Shown here: positions 25,323 to 34,137 of the stretch, in pieces
Position numbering within the stretch: the first letter of the stretch is position 1
Layout: the number at the start of each line of letters is the position of its first letter
Source: Phycisphaerales bacterium
GTDB taxonomy: Bacteria > Planctomycetota > Phycisphaerae > Tepidisphaerales > Tepidisphaeraceae
Direction: 5' to 3'
NCBI GenBank assembly: GCA_028291615.1
Contig: JAQGHM010000257.1
Location: 1 to 49,016, forward strand
Length of the DNA stretch: 49,016 nt
Notes under the pieces: generated by a model
Seen by the model: the letters and a program-made list of their open reading frames with translations, nothing else
What the model was told of the DNA's origin: nothing
Databases searched by the model: none
Program-made: the position numbers and the translations under genes

Positions 25323-25895
25323 TTAGCCGCCGACATGCACGGATCGATAGTTGCCGTCCTCGTGGTAGAAGCCGAGAAACTTCAGACGAGTCTTCCCGGT
25401 GCGTAAGCCTGGATAGAGAAAGACCGTTGGCACCCGGAACTTCCCTTCCAGGCTGCTTTCAATAGTGCCGATGCGGAGATACGGGTGCAGCGCTTCCAGA
25501 TCCGTCACAAGAAGGATGGCGTTCTTCCGCCCCTCAAGCGTCGCCAAGGTCGCCGCGAGCTTGGCCTGTAACGCGCCCTGGCTTAGGAAGTTGGCCAGCG
25601 CTTCGTTCGTGCGCTTCCAATGCAGCGGGGACTGGCGATCGGCTCCGAGCCAGAGCTTGCGCAGTGGGGCAGTCGCGAACAGGTCGGCGATGGTATCCGC
25701 AATGGAGAATCGCGTAACGTCCCACCCATCGTTTCGCAGTTTCGCCCTCCAGGCGGGCAGTTCGCGTTTGACTTGCAGAATCTGCTGTGGCGAGAAGACG
25801 AGGTAGTAGATCGGCTCAAAACTCGCGTGCGTGAGCTCGCGGCCGATTCTCACTCTGTCCATCAGCTCGTCGAAGTCATTCTTTAGCGAGGACAT
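25323..25895 (-). CDS. brxB: BREX BrxB (DUF1788)
   Basis: A 190-residue BrxB. DFDELMDRV at the start, ILLVTDLEALHPYLR (about 128-142) with RIGTIESSL, VPTVFLYPG and the C-terminal YRSVHVGG (183-190) are typical of DUF1788. BrxB is a small adaptor reported to interact with PglZ. Its ATG lies inside the end of brxA (20-base overlap), which implies translational coupling. Confidence 0.93.
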   Translation of the reverse strand: MSSLKNDFDELMDRVRIGRELTHASFEPIYYLVFSPQQILQVKRELPAWRAKLRNDGWDVTRFSIADTIADLFATAPLRKLWLGADRQSPLHWKRTNEALANFLSQGALQAKLAATLATLEGRKNAILLVTDLEALHPYLRIGTIESSLEGKFRVPTVFLYPGLRTGKTRLKFLGFYHEDGNYRSVHVGG

Positions 25896-26661
25896 CCGTC
25901 ACCTCCTCGATCGTCTTGAGCAGCCAGCTGATCCGAATGGAATCGGCAGCGGACTGAATCGTCAAAAGGCCCTTCAGGCTGAGTCGGCGGAGCTCGGCGA
26001 TCACGTCTGCGCGATCGAGTCCGAACAGTGCCCAGTCTTCATGAGCAGTCAGTGCGTTGTCGGGGACGCCGGAGAAATGCAGGTCATAAGCCAGCGCCGC
26101 CGATACGCGACCTTCAACGTGGCATGGAAGGATTCGACGTGACCGGGCCGACGTATGCTCAAGGAGGCCAAAGTCAGCACAACATCCCGTGAGATACGCT
26201 GCCACGCGTCGAAGCGTACTCACTGCCCACTGTTTCGAAGTCTTCCCAGACGCGTTCGCCTGCTCGACAAACTCGCGAGCCGCCTCGGTTGAAAGCTCGC
26301 TGTGCCCCGAGGTGTAGGCACCCCAATAAACCTCCCGGACGAAGTCGCCGAGAATCACATTCGCTCGACTGGTGAATAAGAACATCAATTGGTGGAGATC
26401 GCGCGCAGGCCAGGATTTGCTGAACGCCTGCAGTGAACGCGCCGGGCTCGCATCACGCACCAGATATCGGGTAGCAAAGGACTCAGTGACGATGTTCCGG
26501 AGCCGTCGCGCCGACACGTTCGGGAAGCGACCAGACGACAACGCTGCATCGAACAGGCGTGGGCCGTCCATCCCGGGTTGCCACACCTCCAGCAGGATGG
26601 TGGTCTCGTGGATCATCCCGAGGCCTGCCTGGAGCTGCGTGGTGTAGGTCCGATCTGTCAT
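25876..26661 (-). CDS. brxA: BREX BrxA (DUF1819)
   Basis: A 261-residue BrxA when started at ATG 26661 (MTDRTYTTQLQAGLG). This start is chosen because its ATGA overlaps the brxE stop; an upstream in-frame ATG at 26736 lies inside brxE. The helical N-terminal part with a long leader to the conserved NIVTESFATRYL and the segment LHQLMFLFTSRANVILGDFVREVYW is typical of DUF1819 proteins, which bind DNA and are BREX accessory proteins. It is somewhat longer than the about 200 residues usual in type 1 systems. It is translationally coupled to both neighbours. Confidence 0.88.
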   Translation of the reverse strand: MTDRTYTTQLQAGLGMIHETTILLEVWQPGMDGPRLFDAALSSGRFPNVSARRLRNIVTESFATRYLVRDASPARSLQAFSKSWPARDLHQLMFLFTSRANVILGDFVREVYWGAYTSGHSELSTEAAREFVEQANASGKTSKQWAVSTLRRVAAYLTGCCADFGLLEHTSARSRRILPCHVEGRVSAALAYDLHFSGVPDNALTAHEDWALFGLDRADVIAELRRLSLKGLLTIQSAADSIRISWLLKTIEEVTDVLAKE

Positions 26662-27164
26662 TTCGCTGAGAAGAATGGGAAGGCCTCCGTGTCGTTGCGA
26701 AATCCAAATGAATAGTGGCCTGCCACTCTCTGCCACGTAGTCAGGTCATCGATCTGTTCCGCGCTGGCGATGCGGGCGGGTCCGGGGGTTTCGACTTTCT
26801 GAGTCGCGGCAAAGTTCGTGAGCGTGGTTGACGCACACGTAGCGTCTGCCGCTGAAGCCGCCACCGCCGCCGCGGCCTGCGAGGAAAGCATGAAATGGTG
26901 GGCTGCCTGCTCGCTCTCCTCCGGTAGTCGAAACAGGTGATAGACGTCGCCGACACCGATCCTTTCGTCATGAACGCGCGCCGCAGCCGCGATAACGCCA
27001 CGCAGTTGGCTGAGGGCGAGAGTTCGGGGAAAGAGGGGCGACAAGAATGATCGGCTTGAAGCCGAGAAAAAGGCGCTCGGCCACCGGGCCTTTGGACCCT
27101 GTTCGCCGAGGAAACCAACGGCCGCACGAAGTTGCACGATCGTTGTGATGAGCTCTTGCGTCAT
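26658..27164 (-). CDS. brxE: BrxE-family BREX protein, first gene of operon
   Basis: A 168-residue protein with features I associate with BrxE: LRAAVGFLGEQ (12-22), WPSAFFSASSRSFLSPLFPRT (28-48), HDERIGVG (65-72) and VYHLFRLPEE (74-83). BrxE was named from type 6 BREX, where it precedes brxA, and its biochemical function is unknown. Here it opens an operon that otherwise has the type 1 gene set. Its stop overlaps the brxA start (ATGA). The region 27165-27438 upstream must hold the operon promoter. Confidence 0.8.
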   Translation of the reverse strand: MTQELITTIVQLRAAVGFLGEQGPKARWPSAFFSASSRSFLSPLFPRTLALSQLRGVIAAAARVHDERIGVGDVYHLFRLPEESEQAAHHFMLSSQAAAAVAASAADATCASTTLTNFAATQKVETPGPARIASAEQIDDLTTWQRVAGHYSFGFRNDTEAFPFFSAK

Positions 27165-27438
27165 TTCTCCTCCCTGTGCTTCCGATTTGTGAAACGCGAG
27201 GTTGTGGTAGATTGGGCTTGTGTAATGCGACTACCTGTCCGTCCCAAATTTCCGCAATAGTGTGGGTGATGAAACCGCCCCGATCTGCCGCGGCAGCGAC
27301 CCATTTCACGACCGTTCGCCGCCTGTGTCAATCGAAGAGCGTAGTCGGCACAGCGATCTGACATCTACTTGCCTTCAGCGCATCGCCCCAAGGACGGACT
27401 ACCTCATTATGGGCGCCGGGTGATAAGCTAGAGTCGGG
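27165..27438. promoter_or_regulatory. divergent intergenic region between brxE and a plus-strand gene
   Basis: This 274-base gap separates brxE (minus) from the gene at 27439 (plus), so it should carry the promoter of the BREX operon and possibly of the HTH gene. I see no confident promoter boxes or operators. Short open frames here have no supporting features. No WYL-type or other BREX regulator gene is present nearby. Confidence 0.5.
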
Positions 27439-28419
27439 ATGATTTCACCAGCACAGCCCGGCATACTTACTGCAGATGAATTGGCTCAAGCTCTCGCGCA
27501 CGTCCTTGATACTATCGCGCGAATACGAGGTCGCGACCTGGACGGCGCAGGCATCATGTCGCAATTGGCACCCTGCCAGGTCGACGTGATGCACCTGTAC
27601 ACCCGCGCCGTCGCCGCAGGGCTGCTCCCGCGCTGGATCGAACCCCTCGATCCGACGGCGGACAACTCGACACTGCTCCACGCGTGGGCGGCGCTGGCAC
27701 GCGTACTACCAAAGGTCTTTCCCGGCGAGGTCATCTCGATCACGTCTCGAACGCCCGTAATCGACTTGCCCGACGACCGTTACAAGGTCCGGATGACGGA
27801 GCAGAACGCTCCGCTGTTCGTCGACCACTCCGAGTCGATGGTCCGCCTGATGCTGATAAAGCTCGCCAAGATCCAGCCCCAACGCGGGGGTGGCTCGTCT
27901 GGCGCCACCGCCACGGCAACGCCGCAGCGTTCGATGACCCAGGACGACGTCGATCGGGAGGTCGCGGCGTACAAGGCCGCCCGCGCCGCCAACTACAACG
28001 ACCTGCGCGATGGCGTTCGTGCCAAACGTCCCGGCGCCGTAAAAGCCGCGCGGAAGAACTTCGGACGCAATCACATCGCCCGCCAGATCGGCTGCAAGTC
28101 CAGCGCGATGGTCTCCAAATCCCTGGTTTACCAAACGATCAAGACGGAACTGCACCTGAACGACAAGCGGCGCACACCGCAGCGCACCGGCCTTGATGTG
28201 GCGGCGAACCGCGTTGCCCATGACGCCGGGAACTCGACGATCGACGCCGTGGTCGCCAACGAGACGCGCGCCCTGCTCCGCAAGCACCTTCAGCCGACTG
28301 ACGCTGAGGCAGCGATCGATAAGCTGGACGCAGGCCAGATGACCGACGAGCAAGCCCGGGAACTGGTGGACGTCTACCGCGAACAACGTAGTGACGCCAA
28401 ATCCCGCCAGATACGATGA
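27439..28419 (+). CDS. unknown protein with C-terminal helix-turn-helix
   Basis: A 326-residue protein without a family I can name. The N-terminal half (1-145) is predicted globular and mostly helical; a Gly/Ser/Thr-rich linker spans about 150-165. The second half has a coiled, Ala/Lys/Arg-rich helix (170-210) leading to GRNHIARQIGCKSSAMVSKSLVYQTIKTEL, which reads as a helix-turn-helix. It is probably DNA-binding. It is divergent from brxE and could regulate the BREX operon. Equally, it may belong to the mobile element, since the recombinase cassette follows 141 bases downstream on the same strand. Only the HTH is supported. Confidence 0.55.
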   Translation: MISPAQPGILTADELAQALAHVLDTIARIRGRDLDGAGIMSQLAPCQVDVMHLYTRAVAAGLLPRWIEPLDPTADNSTLLHAWAALARVLPKVFPGEVISITSRTPVIDLPDDRYKVRMTEQNAPLFVDHSESMVRLMLIKLAKIQPQRGGGSSGATATATPQRSMTQDDVDREVAAYKAARAANYNDLRDGVRAKRPGAVKAARKNFGRNHIARQIGCKSSAMVSKSLVYQTIKTELHLNDKRRTPQRTGLDVAANRVAHDAGNSTIDAVVANETRALLRKHLQPTDAEAAIDKLDAGQMTDEQARELVDVYREQRSDAKSRQIR

Positions 28420-28560
28420 CCGATCTGTGACCACCCCAAACTGGTCATGACCACTTCAACGTTCGTTTCCTCCGATGTTTTGTGCGTTCTTCCGCTGATT
28501 CCGTGACCGGTCGGCTTTCCTGTAACCCACCAAGTGGTGTGGCCAACAGGAGAACCGCCG

Positions 28561-28776
28561 ATGGAGTCCAAGACCGATGACCTTCTGACCGTTGGAGCGA
28601 TCGCCCGGGAGACCGGGCAGCCGCTGCACCGGGTCCGCTACGCGCTGGAGACGTACCGGATCGAGCCGGTACAGCGGGCGGGGATCCTGCGGCTGTTCTC
28701 ACGTGAAGACCTGCCACGGATCAAGTCAGCGCTGATGCGCATCGCCGAGCGGCGCGGGGGGACCAATGCACGATAA
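28561..28776 (+). CDS. small MerR/excisionase-like HTH protein
   Basis: A 71-residue protein from ATG 28561, preceded by AGGAG (about 10 bases). LTVGAIARETGQPLHRVRYALETYRIEPVQRAG is a MerR-type winged helix of the excisionase kind, and LRLFSREDLPRIKSAL completes it. In such mobile cassettes these proteins control recombination direction or cassette expression. It overlaps the next gene by 11 bases. The upstream segment 28420-28560 contains repeated TGACCAC sites (near 28430 and 28447) that could be operators. Confidence 0.72.
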   Translation: MESKTDDLLTVGAIARETGQPLHRVRYALETYRIEPVQRAGILRLFSREDLPRIKSALMRIAERRGGTNAR

Positions 28777-29044
28777 CTGCACAGACCCCGCCGAATCCGG
28801 GCCGCTCACGCCCTCATGTGAACTAAGCCCCGACCAGCGGCTGGACGAGCTTTCCGCCCTCCTGGCGATCGGCATCCACCGCGTGCTGGCACTGCGCGCC
28901 GGCCCGGATCTTCCCGCTCCACAACCACCCAGTTCCACTTCCTCGGAATCTGCTCCGAATTGCCTTGATCTCTCTGGCGAGACGAGCGTTCATGCGTCCC
29001 GCGTGGTTAACACAAGGGGAGAGAGAGAAAGGACTTGCACGTGA
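28766..29044 (+). CDS. small protein of the recombinase cassette
   Basis: A 92-residue protein. The front half has SPDQRLDELSALLAIGIHRVLAL, an amphipathic helix pair; the back half has NCLDLSGETSVHASRVVN. I recall small genes with a similar helix and a similar L-D-(L/V)-S-x-E-T ending beside DUF2924 and serine recombinase genes in Planctomycetes. Its function is not known. It overlaps the HTH gene before it and touches the DUF2924 gene after it, so it belongs to one transcript. Confidence 0.6.
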   Translation: MHDNCTDPAESGPLTPSCELSPDQRLDELSALLAIGIHRVLALRAGPDLPAPQPPSSTSSESAPNCLDLSGETSVHASRVVNTRGERERTCT

Positions 29045-29559
29045 AAGCTGCATTGACAGAGAGCATCGAACAGACCTTGGCCGCCCTGGAGCGGATGACG
29101 GTCACCCAGCTCCGCGCCCAGTACCTGAGCGTCTTCGGCGAGGCGACCCGGGCCAGCAACCGCCACTTCCTGTTCAAGCGCCTCGCCTGGCGCATCCAGT
29201 CCCTGGCCGAGGGCGGGTTGTCGGAGCGGGCGAAACGCCGGGCCGCGGAACTCGCCCGCGACGCCGACATCCGCATGACCGTCCCCCGGCCCCCAAAGGC
29301 CGGCGAAGCGACGGCGACGCGTACGGTGGCGATGCCCGCGCCCAAGCTCACCGCCCATGACCGCCTCCCGATCGCCGGGACGGTGCTGACGCGGATGTAC
29401 CGGGGCAAGCAGGTCGAGACCAAGGTGCTGCCCAGGGGCTTTGAGTACGAGGGACAGGTCTACCGCTCGCTGACGGCGGTGGCCAAGGCGGTGACAGGCA
29501 GCCATTGGAACGGCCACCTCTTCTTCGGCTTGACCGGAGCGGGGAGGAACCCGCAATGA
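29041..29559 (+). CDS. DUF2924 family protein
   Basis: A 172-residue protein from GTG 29041 (a TTG at 29035 is an alternative), preceded by AAAGGA. The front half, LAALERMTVTQLRAQYLSVFGE with FLFKRLAWRIQSL, and the back half, GTVLTRMYRGKQVETKVLPRGFEYEGQVYRSLTAVAKAVTGSHWNG, are characteristic of DUF2924. These proteins are nearly always encoded just before a large serine recombinase, and the C-terminal module is shared with other DNA-processing proteins. A role as recombination accessory factor is inferred from position. Its TGA overlaps the recombinase ATG. Confidence 0.85.
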   Translation: MKAALTESIEQTLAALERMTVTQLRAQYLSVFGEATRASNRHFLFKRLAWRIQSLAEGGLSERAKRRAAELARDADIRMTVPRPPKAGEATATRTVAMPAPKLTAHDRLPIAGTVLTRMYRGKQVETKVLPRGFEYEGQVYRSLTAVAKAVTGSHWNGHLFFGLTGAGRNPQ

Positions 29560-31130
29560 GCAAGCGAAACGCACAACCAGCGGGCCCCAAGGCAACCGTG
29601 CGCTGCGCCGTTTACACCCGTAAGAGCACCGAGGAGGGGTTGCAGCAGGACTTCAACACCCTCGACGCCCAGCGCGAGAGCGGCGAGGCCTACGTCGCCG
29701 CCCAGAAGCACGAGGGATGGGTCTGCCTCCCCGACAAGTACGACGATGGTGGGTTCACCGGCGGGAACCTCGAGCGCCCCGCTATGAAACGCCTGCTCGC
29801 CGACATCGAGGCGGGCAAGGTCGACTGTGTCGTGGTCTACAAGGTCGATCGCCTCAGTCGCTCGCTGCTCGACTTCTCCCGCGCGATGCAAACGTTCGAG
29901 AAGCACAATGTCACCTTCGTCAGCGTCACCCAGCAGTTCAACACCACGCACTCCATGGGCAGGCTCACGCTGAATATCCTGCTCTCCTTCGCCCAGTTCG
30001 AGCGCGAGATCATCAGCGAGCGGACGCGCGACAAGATCGCCGCCGCCCGCCGCAAGGGGAAGTTCGCCGGCGGCAGGCCGCTGCTGGGCTACGACCTGCT
30101 CAGCAGCCCGGCTGGGCCGAAACTCACGGTCAACGAGATCGAGGCCGAGCAGGTGCGGGCCATCTTCGAGCTGTACCTGAAGCACCAGTCGCTGATCACC
30201 GTGGTCAAGGAACTGGCCGTGCGAGGCGGGACCAGCAAGCGGTGGACGACGCGAAAGGGCGATCTGCGGGTCGGGCGAGCGTTCGACAAGACCATGCTCT
30301 ACAAGCTGCTGACCAACAAGACCTATGTCGGCGTCGTCACCTACCGCGACGAGGTTCACCCCGGGGAGCATGCCGCGATCATCGACAAGGCGCTGTGGGA
30401 GCGGGTGCGGGCGATCCTGTCGCGTAACGGCAAGACCGCCGGGGCGACGGTGCGGAACCGGTACGGCGCGCTGCTCAAGGGTTTGCTGCACTGCTCCTGC
30501 TGCCGCTGCTCGATGATGCACACGTACTCGGTCAAGGGCGGGGAGAACAGCAAGCGATACCGCTATTACGTCTGCGTGCAGGCCCAGAAGCGGGGGTGGC
30601 ACACCTGCGCGACCAAGAGCGTCCCCGCGGGCGAGATCGAGCAGTTCGTGGTCGAGCAGATCAAGCGGGTGGGGCGGGACCCGGCGGTGCTGGCCGGGAC
30701 GCTGCGCCAACTCCGCCAGCAGCACGCCAAGGCGATCAACGACCTGGAAACGCAGGAGAAGGTACTGGGGCGGGAACTGGTCCGCTGCAACGCCGCCCTG
30801 CGCAAGGTCGTCTCCACCGGCGCGCCCGACACCGCGCGGCTGGCGGAGGTGAACGAGCAGATCCGGCTGGCCGAGCAGAAGGTCACGGAGACGCGGGAGC
30901 AGGTGCTTCGGCTGGGGCGCGAGCAGGTGAACGCGGGCGAGGTGGCCGCGGCACTGTCCGCGTTCGACCCGCTGTGGGAGCAGCTCGCGCCAAAAGAGCA
31001 GGCGCGGGTGATCCAGTTGCTGGTCGAGCGCGTGGACTACGACGGCAAGGCGGGGAGCGTCTCGATCACCTTTCACCCCTCGGGCATCAAGGCCCTCGCA
31101 CAAGAACAAGGACATGAGGTGGCAGCATGA
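29556..31130 (+). CDS. large serine recombinase (site-specific)
   Basis: A 524-residue recombinase from ATG 29556 in an ATGA overlap. The catalytic domain has AVYTRKSTEEG with nucleophile S24, the R-rich VDRLSRSLLDF and the FAQFEREIISERTRDKI long helix. The recombinase domain follows (about 190-290). The zinc ribbon CSCCRC with further cysteines lies at about 310-370, and a coiled coil (about 380-480) follows before the end. This is the plan of serine integrases of phages and integrative elements, which join attP and attB without accessory loops. It is the likely mover of the element from about 28.5 to 41.9 kb. Confidence 0.95.
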   Translation: MSKRNAQPAGPKATVRCAVYTRKSTEEGLQQDFNTLDAQRESGEAYVAAQKHEGWVCLPDKYDDGGFTGGNLERPAMKRLLADIEAGKVDCVVVYKVDRLSRSLLDFSRAMQTFEKHNVTFVSVTQQFNTTHSMGRLTLNILLSFAQFEREIISERTRDKIAAARRKGKFAGGRPLLGYDLLSSPAGPKLTVNEIEAEQVRAIFELYLKHQSLITVVKELAVRGGTSKRWTTRKGDLRVGRAFDKTMLYKLLTNKTYVGVVTYRDEVHPGEHAAIIDKALWERVRAILSRNGKTAGATVRNRYGALLKGLLHCSCCRCSMMHTYSVKGGENSKRYRYYVCVQAQKRGWHTCATKSVPAGEIEQFVVEQIKRVGRDPAVLAGTLRQLRQQHAKAINDLETQEKVLGRELVRCNAALRKVVSTGAPDTARLAEVNEQIRLAEQKVTETREQVLRLGREQVNAGEVAAALSAFDPLWEQLAPKEQARVIQLLVERVDYDGKAGSVSITFHPSGIKALAQEQGHEVAA

Positions 31131-31606
31131 GTAACGGTACGACGACCCAGACCCTGACCTTCACGTCCAACCTCCACCTGCAGCGCCACGCGAAGGGGCG
31201 GTTGGAAATGTGGACGGGCGAAGTGCCTGCGCGGTCGATCGAGCAGACTTACGCAGGCCGAGTCCCCCGCATCGCGCGGCTGATGGCGCTGGCGATCCGG
31301 TTTGAAGATCTGGTGCGTCGCGGGGAGGTGCAGGACTACGCGGACCTCGCGCGGCTCGGTCACGTCACCCGGGCCCGCGTCAGCCAGATCATGAACCTGC
31401 TGATGCTCGCGCCCGAGCTCCAGGAACAGATCCTCTACCTGCCGCCGGTCGAGTTCGGCCGTGACCCGCTCAAGGAGTGGCAGGTGCGGTCGGTGGCGAA
31501 GCAGCCCATCTGGGCCAAGCAGCGGCGGCGCTGGCGGGCGCTGGGATTGCCCCTAGCACACAAGCCCCCAATCCCGAGCGTCCTCCAACCTCGGCGTAAG
31601 CACTGA
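31127..31606 (+). CDS. HTH protein at end of recombinase cassette
   Basis: A 159-residue protein, ATGA-coupled to the recombinase. The centre, YADLARLGHVTRARVSQIMNLLMLAPELQEQIL, is a helix-turn-helix like the one in ParB/KorB-type proteins. The rest is basic (QRRRWRAL). It is presumably a DNA-binding partner or directionality factor of the recombinase. No further function can be read. Confidence 0.68.
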   Translation: MSNGTTTQTLTFTSNLHLQRHAKGRLEMWTGEVPARSIEQTYAGRVPRIARLMALAIRFEDLVRRGEVQDYADLARLGHVTRARVSQIMNLLMLAPELQEQILYLPPVEFGRDPLKEWQVRSVAKQPIWAKQRRRWRALGLPLAHKPPIPSVLQPRRKH

Positions 31607-31628
31607 AACTCCACCCCCCCCAATCCAG

Positions 31629-34136
31629 ATGTCAAACGAATCCACCACATCTTCTCCGCACTCAGCGTCTGGCCCCGAACGCCCGTTGATTCCGTCGGAC
31701 CTGCGGGCTGACGCGCAGCGCTATCGTGCCGCCGGCCTGAGCCTCGTGCCGATCAACCACAAGACGAAGCGTCCCAGCGCGCGACACCTGCCCAAGGACG
31801 AGGACGGGCACGGGCGGTGGAAGGTCTACCAGTCCCAGATCGTCGATGAGGCGACGCTGGACGGCTGGTTCGCGTCGGGCGTTAAAAGCATCGCCGTCGC
31901 TTGCGGCGCCATCTCGTGCCCGGCAGCCGCGGGCGGCTTGCTGGTGCTCGACTTCGATCAGGAGCGCTTCTATCACGCCTGGCTCAGGGCCGTCGGCGTC
32001 CTGGCCGTGGACCTGCCCGTGCAGCGCACGGGGGGCGGCGGCTATCACGCCTATTGCTACTGCCCCGAGCCGGGTGAGAACGCCAAGCTCGCCTGGTACG
32101 CGCAGGAGTCGGAGGACGGTGGCCGCAAGATCGGCATCGAGACCCGCGCCCAGGGCGGTTACGCGGTGCTGCCCGGCAGCTTCCACCCCAGCGGGAACTA
32201 CTACCGCATGGAGACCGGTGACCTGACCAGAATCCCGACGATCCCCCAGGCGCACGCCGACGCGCTGATCGCCGCCGCGCGCAAGCTCGACGAGTGTCCG
32301 TACACCCGCCAGGAGCGCGTCAAGCTGGAAGAACAGGCCCGCCGTCACCATGAACGCAAGGCCGCTGCCTCGCGCAACGGCAGCGCCGGCGTCATCGGCG
32401 AGTTCAACAAGGCCCACACGATCGACGCCGTGCTGGAAAGCCACGGCTACACCAAATCGGGCGACCGCTTCGTCCGCCCCAACGGCACCAGCCCCTCGGT
32501 GAGCGTGAAGGACGGACGCAGCTGCCACTTCTCGTCCAATGACCCGCTCAATGACGGCCGCGTGAAGTCCGGCATAGGCGTGCACGATGCGTTCGACGTC
32601 TACGCCTACTACGAGCATGGCGCGGACGTCAAGGCCGCGGTGAAGGCGGCGGCGCGGTTGCTCAATATCGAGCCCCTGGTGCCGGTGGCGGGAAAGTCAC
32701 GCGGCGCTGATGACCCCTGGTCACCCAAGCCCGAGCAGGTCGTCGCGTTCCCCGAGCCGATGCGCTTGGCCGAGCACTACCTCGCGCATCGCCATACCCA
32801 GAGCGGCCTCCTGAAGCTCCGCCGTTACCGCGAGGAGTGGTGGACGTTCGAGCACGGTGGCTACCGCGAGCTGCCCGAGGAGATCGCGGTAGCGGACGTC
32901 TACCGTCACGTCGATCACCTCTGGACGCCCGTGCGCGATCCAGACACCGGCGAGGAGACCGGCAGCTACACCAAGCTGGTCGCGCGCTCGTCCACCGTCT
33001 CGGAGGTCGCGCGGGCCATTCCCGCCTGCGGGGCGATGGTGGACGGGGCGATGCCGCGTTGGCTGGATAGCCTCTCCGGTCGTCCGGCTCCGGCGGACGT
33101 GGTCGCGTTCCACAACGGCCTACTGGATACCTCGCCGCTCGCGCTGGGCGGCGCTCCCAAGCTGTTGTCGCTGACACCCGCGTGGTTCAGCGGCGTCGCC
33201 TGCCCATTCAACTATGACCCTCTAGCTGCATGTCCCCACTGGCTCTCGTTCCTCGATGGCGTCTTGGACGGCGATGCGGACAGCATCGCGCTGCTGCAGG
33301 AGTGGTTCGGACTGAACCTCGTCCCCGACAACCGCTACGAAAGGCTGATGATGTACGCCGGCCCACCGCGCGGCGGCAAGGGCACGGCCCTGGAAGTGAT
33401 GGGCGCGATGCTGGGCGAAGGACAGTGCGCGTCCACCAGCTTCGCCAAGCTCGCCTCGCGGTTCGGCCTGGCTCCCTTGGTCGGGCGTTTGTCGGCGATC
33501 CTGCCCGACGCTCACGTCGGCCGGGGCACCGATGCCAAGGCGGCGCTGGAGGTGATCAAGAGCGTCACCGGCAACGATCCGCAGGCGATCGACCGCAAGG
33601 GGATCAACGAGTTGCCGCGGGTCAGGCTGTTCTGCCGCTTCAGCATCGCGGTCAATGAACTGCCCAAGCTGCCAGACGAGGCCGGCGCGCTCAAGACCCG
33701 CCTGTTGCTGCTGCACTTCCGTAACAGCTTCGCGGGCAAGGAGGACACGGGACTCAAGGCGCGGCTCAAGACCGAAGCGCCCGGCGTGGCAGTGTGGGCG
33801 ATGGAGGGGCTTCGGCGCCTGCGCGCGGGTGGTCGCTTCACGGTGCCCCAGCGCAGCGCCGCCATGATCGAGGCGTTCGAGCGGATCGTCTCGCCGGTGC
33901 TGGGGTTCCTGGACGAGTGCTGCGAGCTCTCGGGCGGGGATGACTCGATCTGGGCCGAGAAGGACTCGCTATTCACGGCGTGGTGCAAGTGGTCGGAAGA
34001 CCGCGGGTCGGACCCTGGCAACAAGGCCGACTTCGGCCAAGCCCTGGTCAACGCGAACAAGGGGATCGCGGCGGCGCGGCGCGGGCCACGCGGCTCGCAG
34101 TTCAACGTCTACACGGGGGTGCGTACGTGCAGTTAA
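31629..34136 (+). CDS. PrimPol primase-polymerase fused to D5-type helicase
   Basis: An 835-residue replication protein. The N-terminal bifunctional primase-polymerase domain (about 25-210) has the metal-binding LDFD (107-110), GGGGYHAY (H140) and the family-typical PINHKTKRPS. A middle DNA-binding part (about 250-370) leads to a D5/P4-type superfamily 3 helicase with Walker A GPPRGGKGT (578-586), then SAILPDAHVGRGTDAKAALEVIKSVTGNDP and the RFSIAVNELPKLPD segment. Such proteins prime and unwind at the origin of phages, plasmids and satellites such as P4. The repeat cluster immediately downstream (34138-34467) is a good origin candidate. It starts 22 bases after the recombinase cassette. Confidence 0.93.
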   Translation: MSNESTTSSPHSASGPERPLIPSDLRADAQRYRAAGLSLVPINHKTKRPSARHLPKDEDGHGRWKVYQSQIVDEATLDGWFASGVKSIAVACGAISCPAAAGGLLVLDFDQERFYHAWLRAVGVLAVDLPVQRTGGGGYHAYCYCPEPGENAKLAWYAQESEDGGRKIGIETRAQGGYAVLPGSFHPSGNYYRMETGDLTRIPTIPQAHADALIAAARKLDECPYTRQERVKLEEQARRHHERKAAASRNGSAGVIGEFNKAHTIDAVLESHGYTKSGDRFVRPNGTSPSVSVKDGRSCHFSSNDPLNDGRVKSGIGVHDAFDVYAYYEHGADVKAAVKAAARLLNIEPLVPVAGKSRGADDPWSPKPEQVVAFPEPMRLAEHYLAHRHTQSGLLKLRRYREEWWTFEHGGYRELPEEIAVADVYRHVDHLWTPVRDPDTGEETGSYTKLVARSSTVSEVARAIPACGAMVDGAMPRWLDSLSGRPAPADVVAFHNGLLDTSPLALGGAPKLLSLTPAWFSGVACPFNYDPLAACPHWLSFLDGVLDGDADSIALLQEWFGLNLVPDNRYERLMMYAGPPRGGKGTALEVMGAMLGEGQCASTSFAKLASRFGLAPLVGRLSAILPDAHVGRGTDAKAALEVIKSVTGNDPQAIDRKGINELPRVRLFCRFSIAVNELPKLPDEAGALKTRLLLLHFRNSFAGKEDTGLKARLKTEAPGVAVWAMEGLRRLRAGGRFTVPQRSAAMIEAFERIVSPVLGFLDECCELSGGDDSIWAEKDSLFTAWCKWSEDRGSDPGNKADFGQALVNANKGIAAARRGPRGSQFNVYTGVRTCS

Positions 34137-34137
34137 G

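Noticed and set aside
29460-31115. 551-codon minus-strand frame opposite the serine recombinase
   Set aside because: Shadow of the recombinase gene, whose catalytic motifs are unambiguous.
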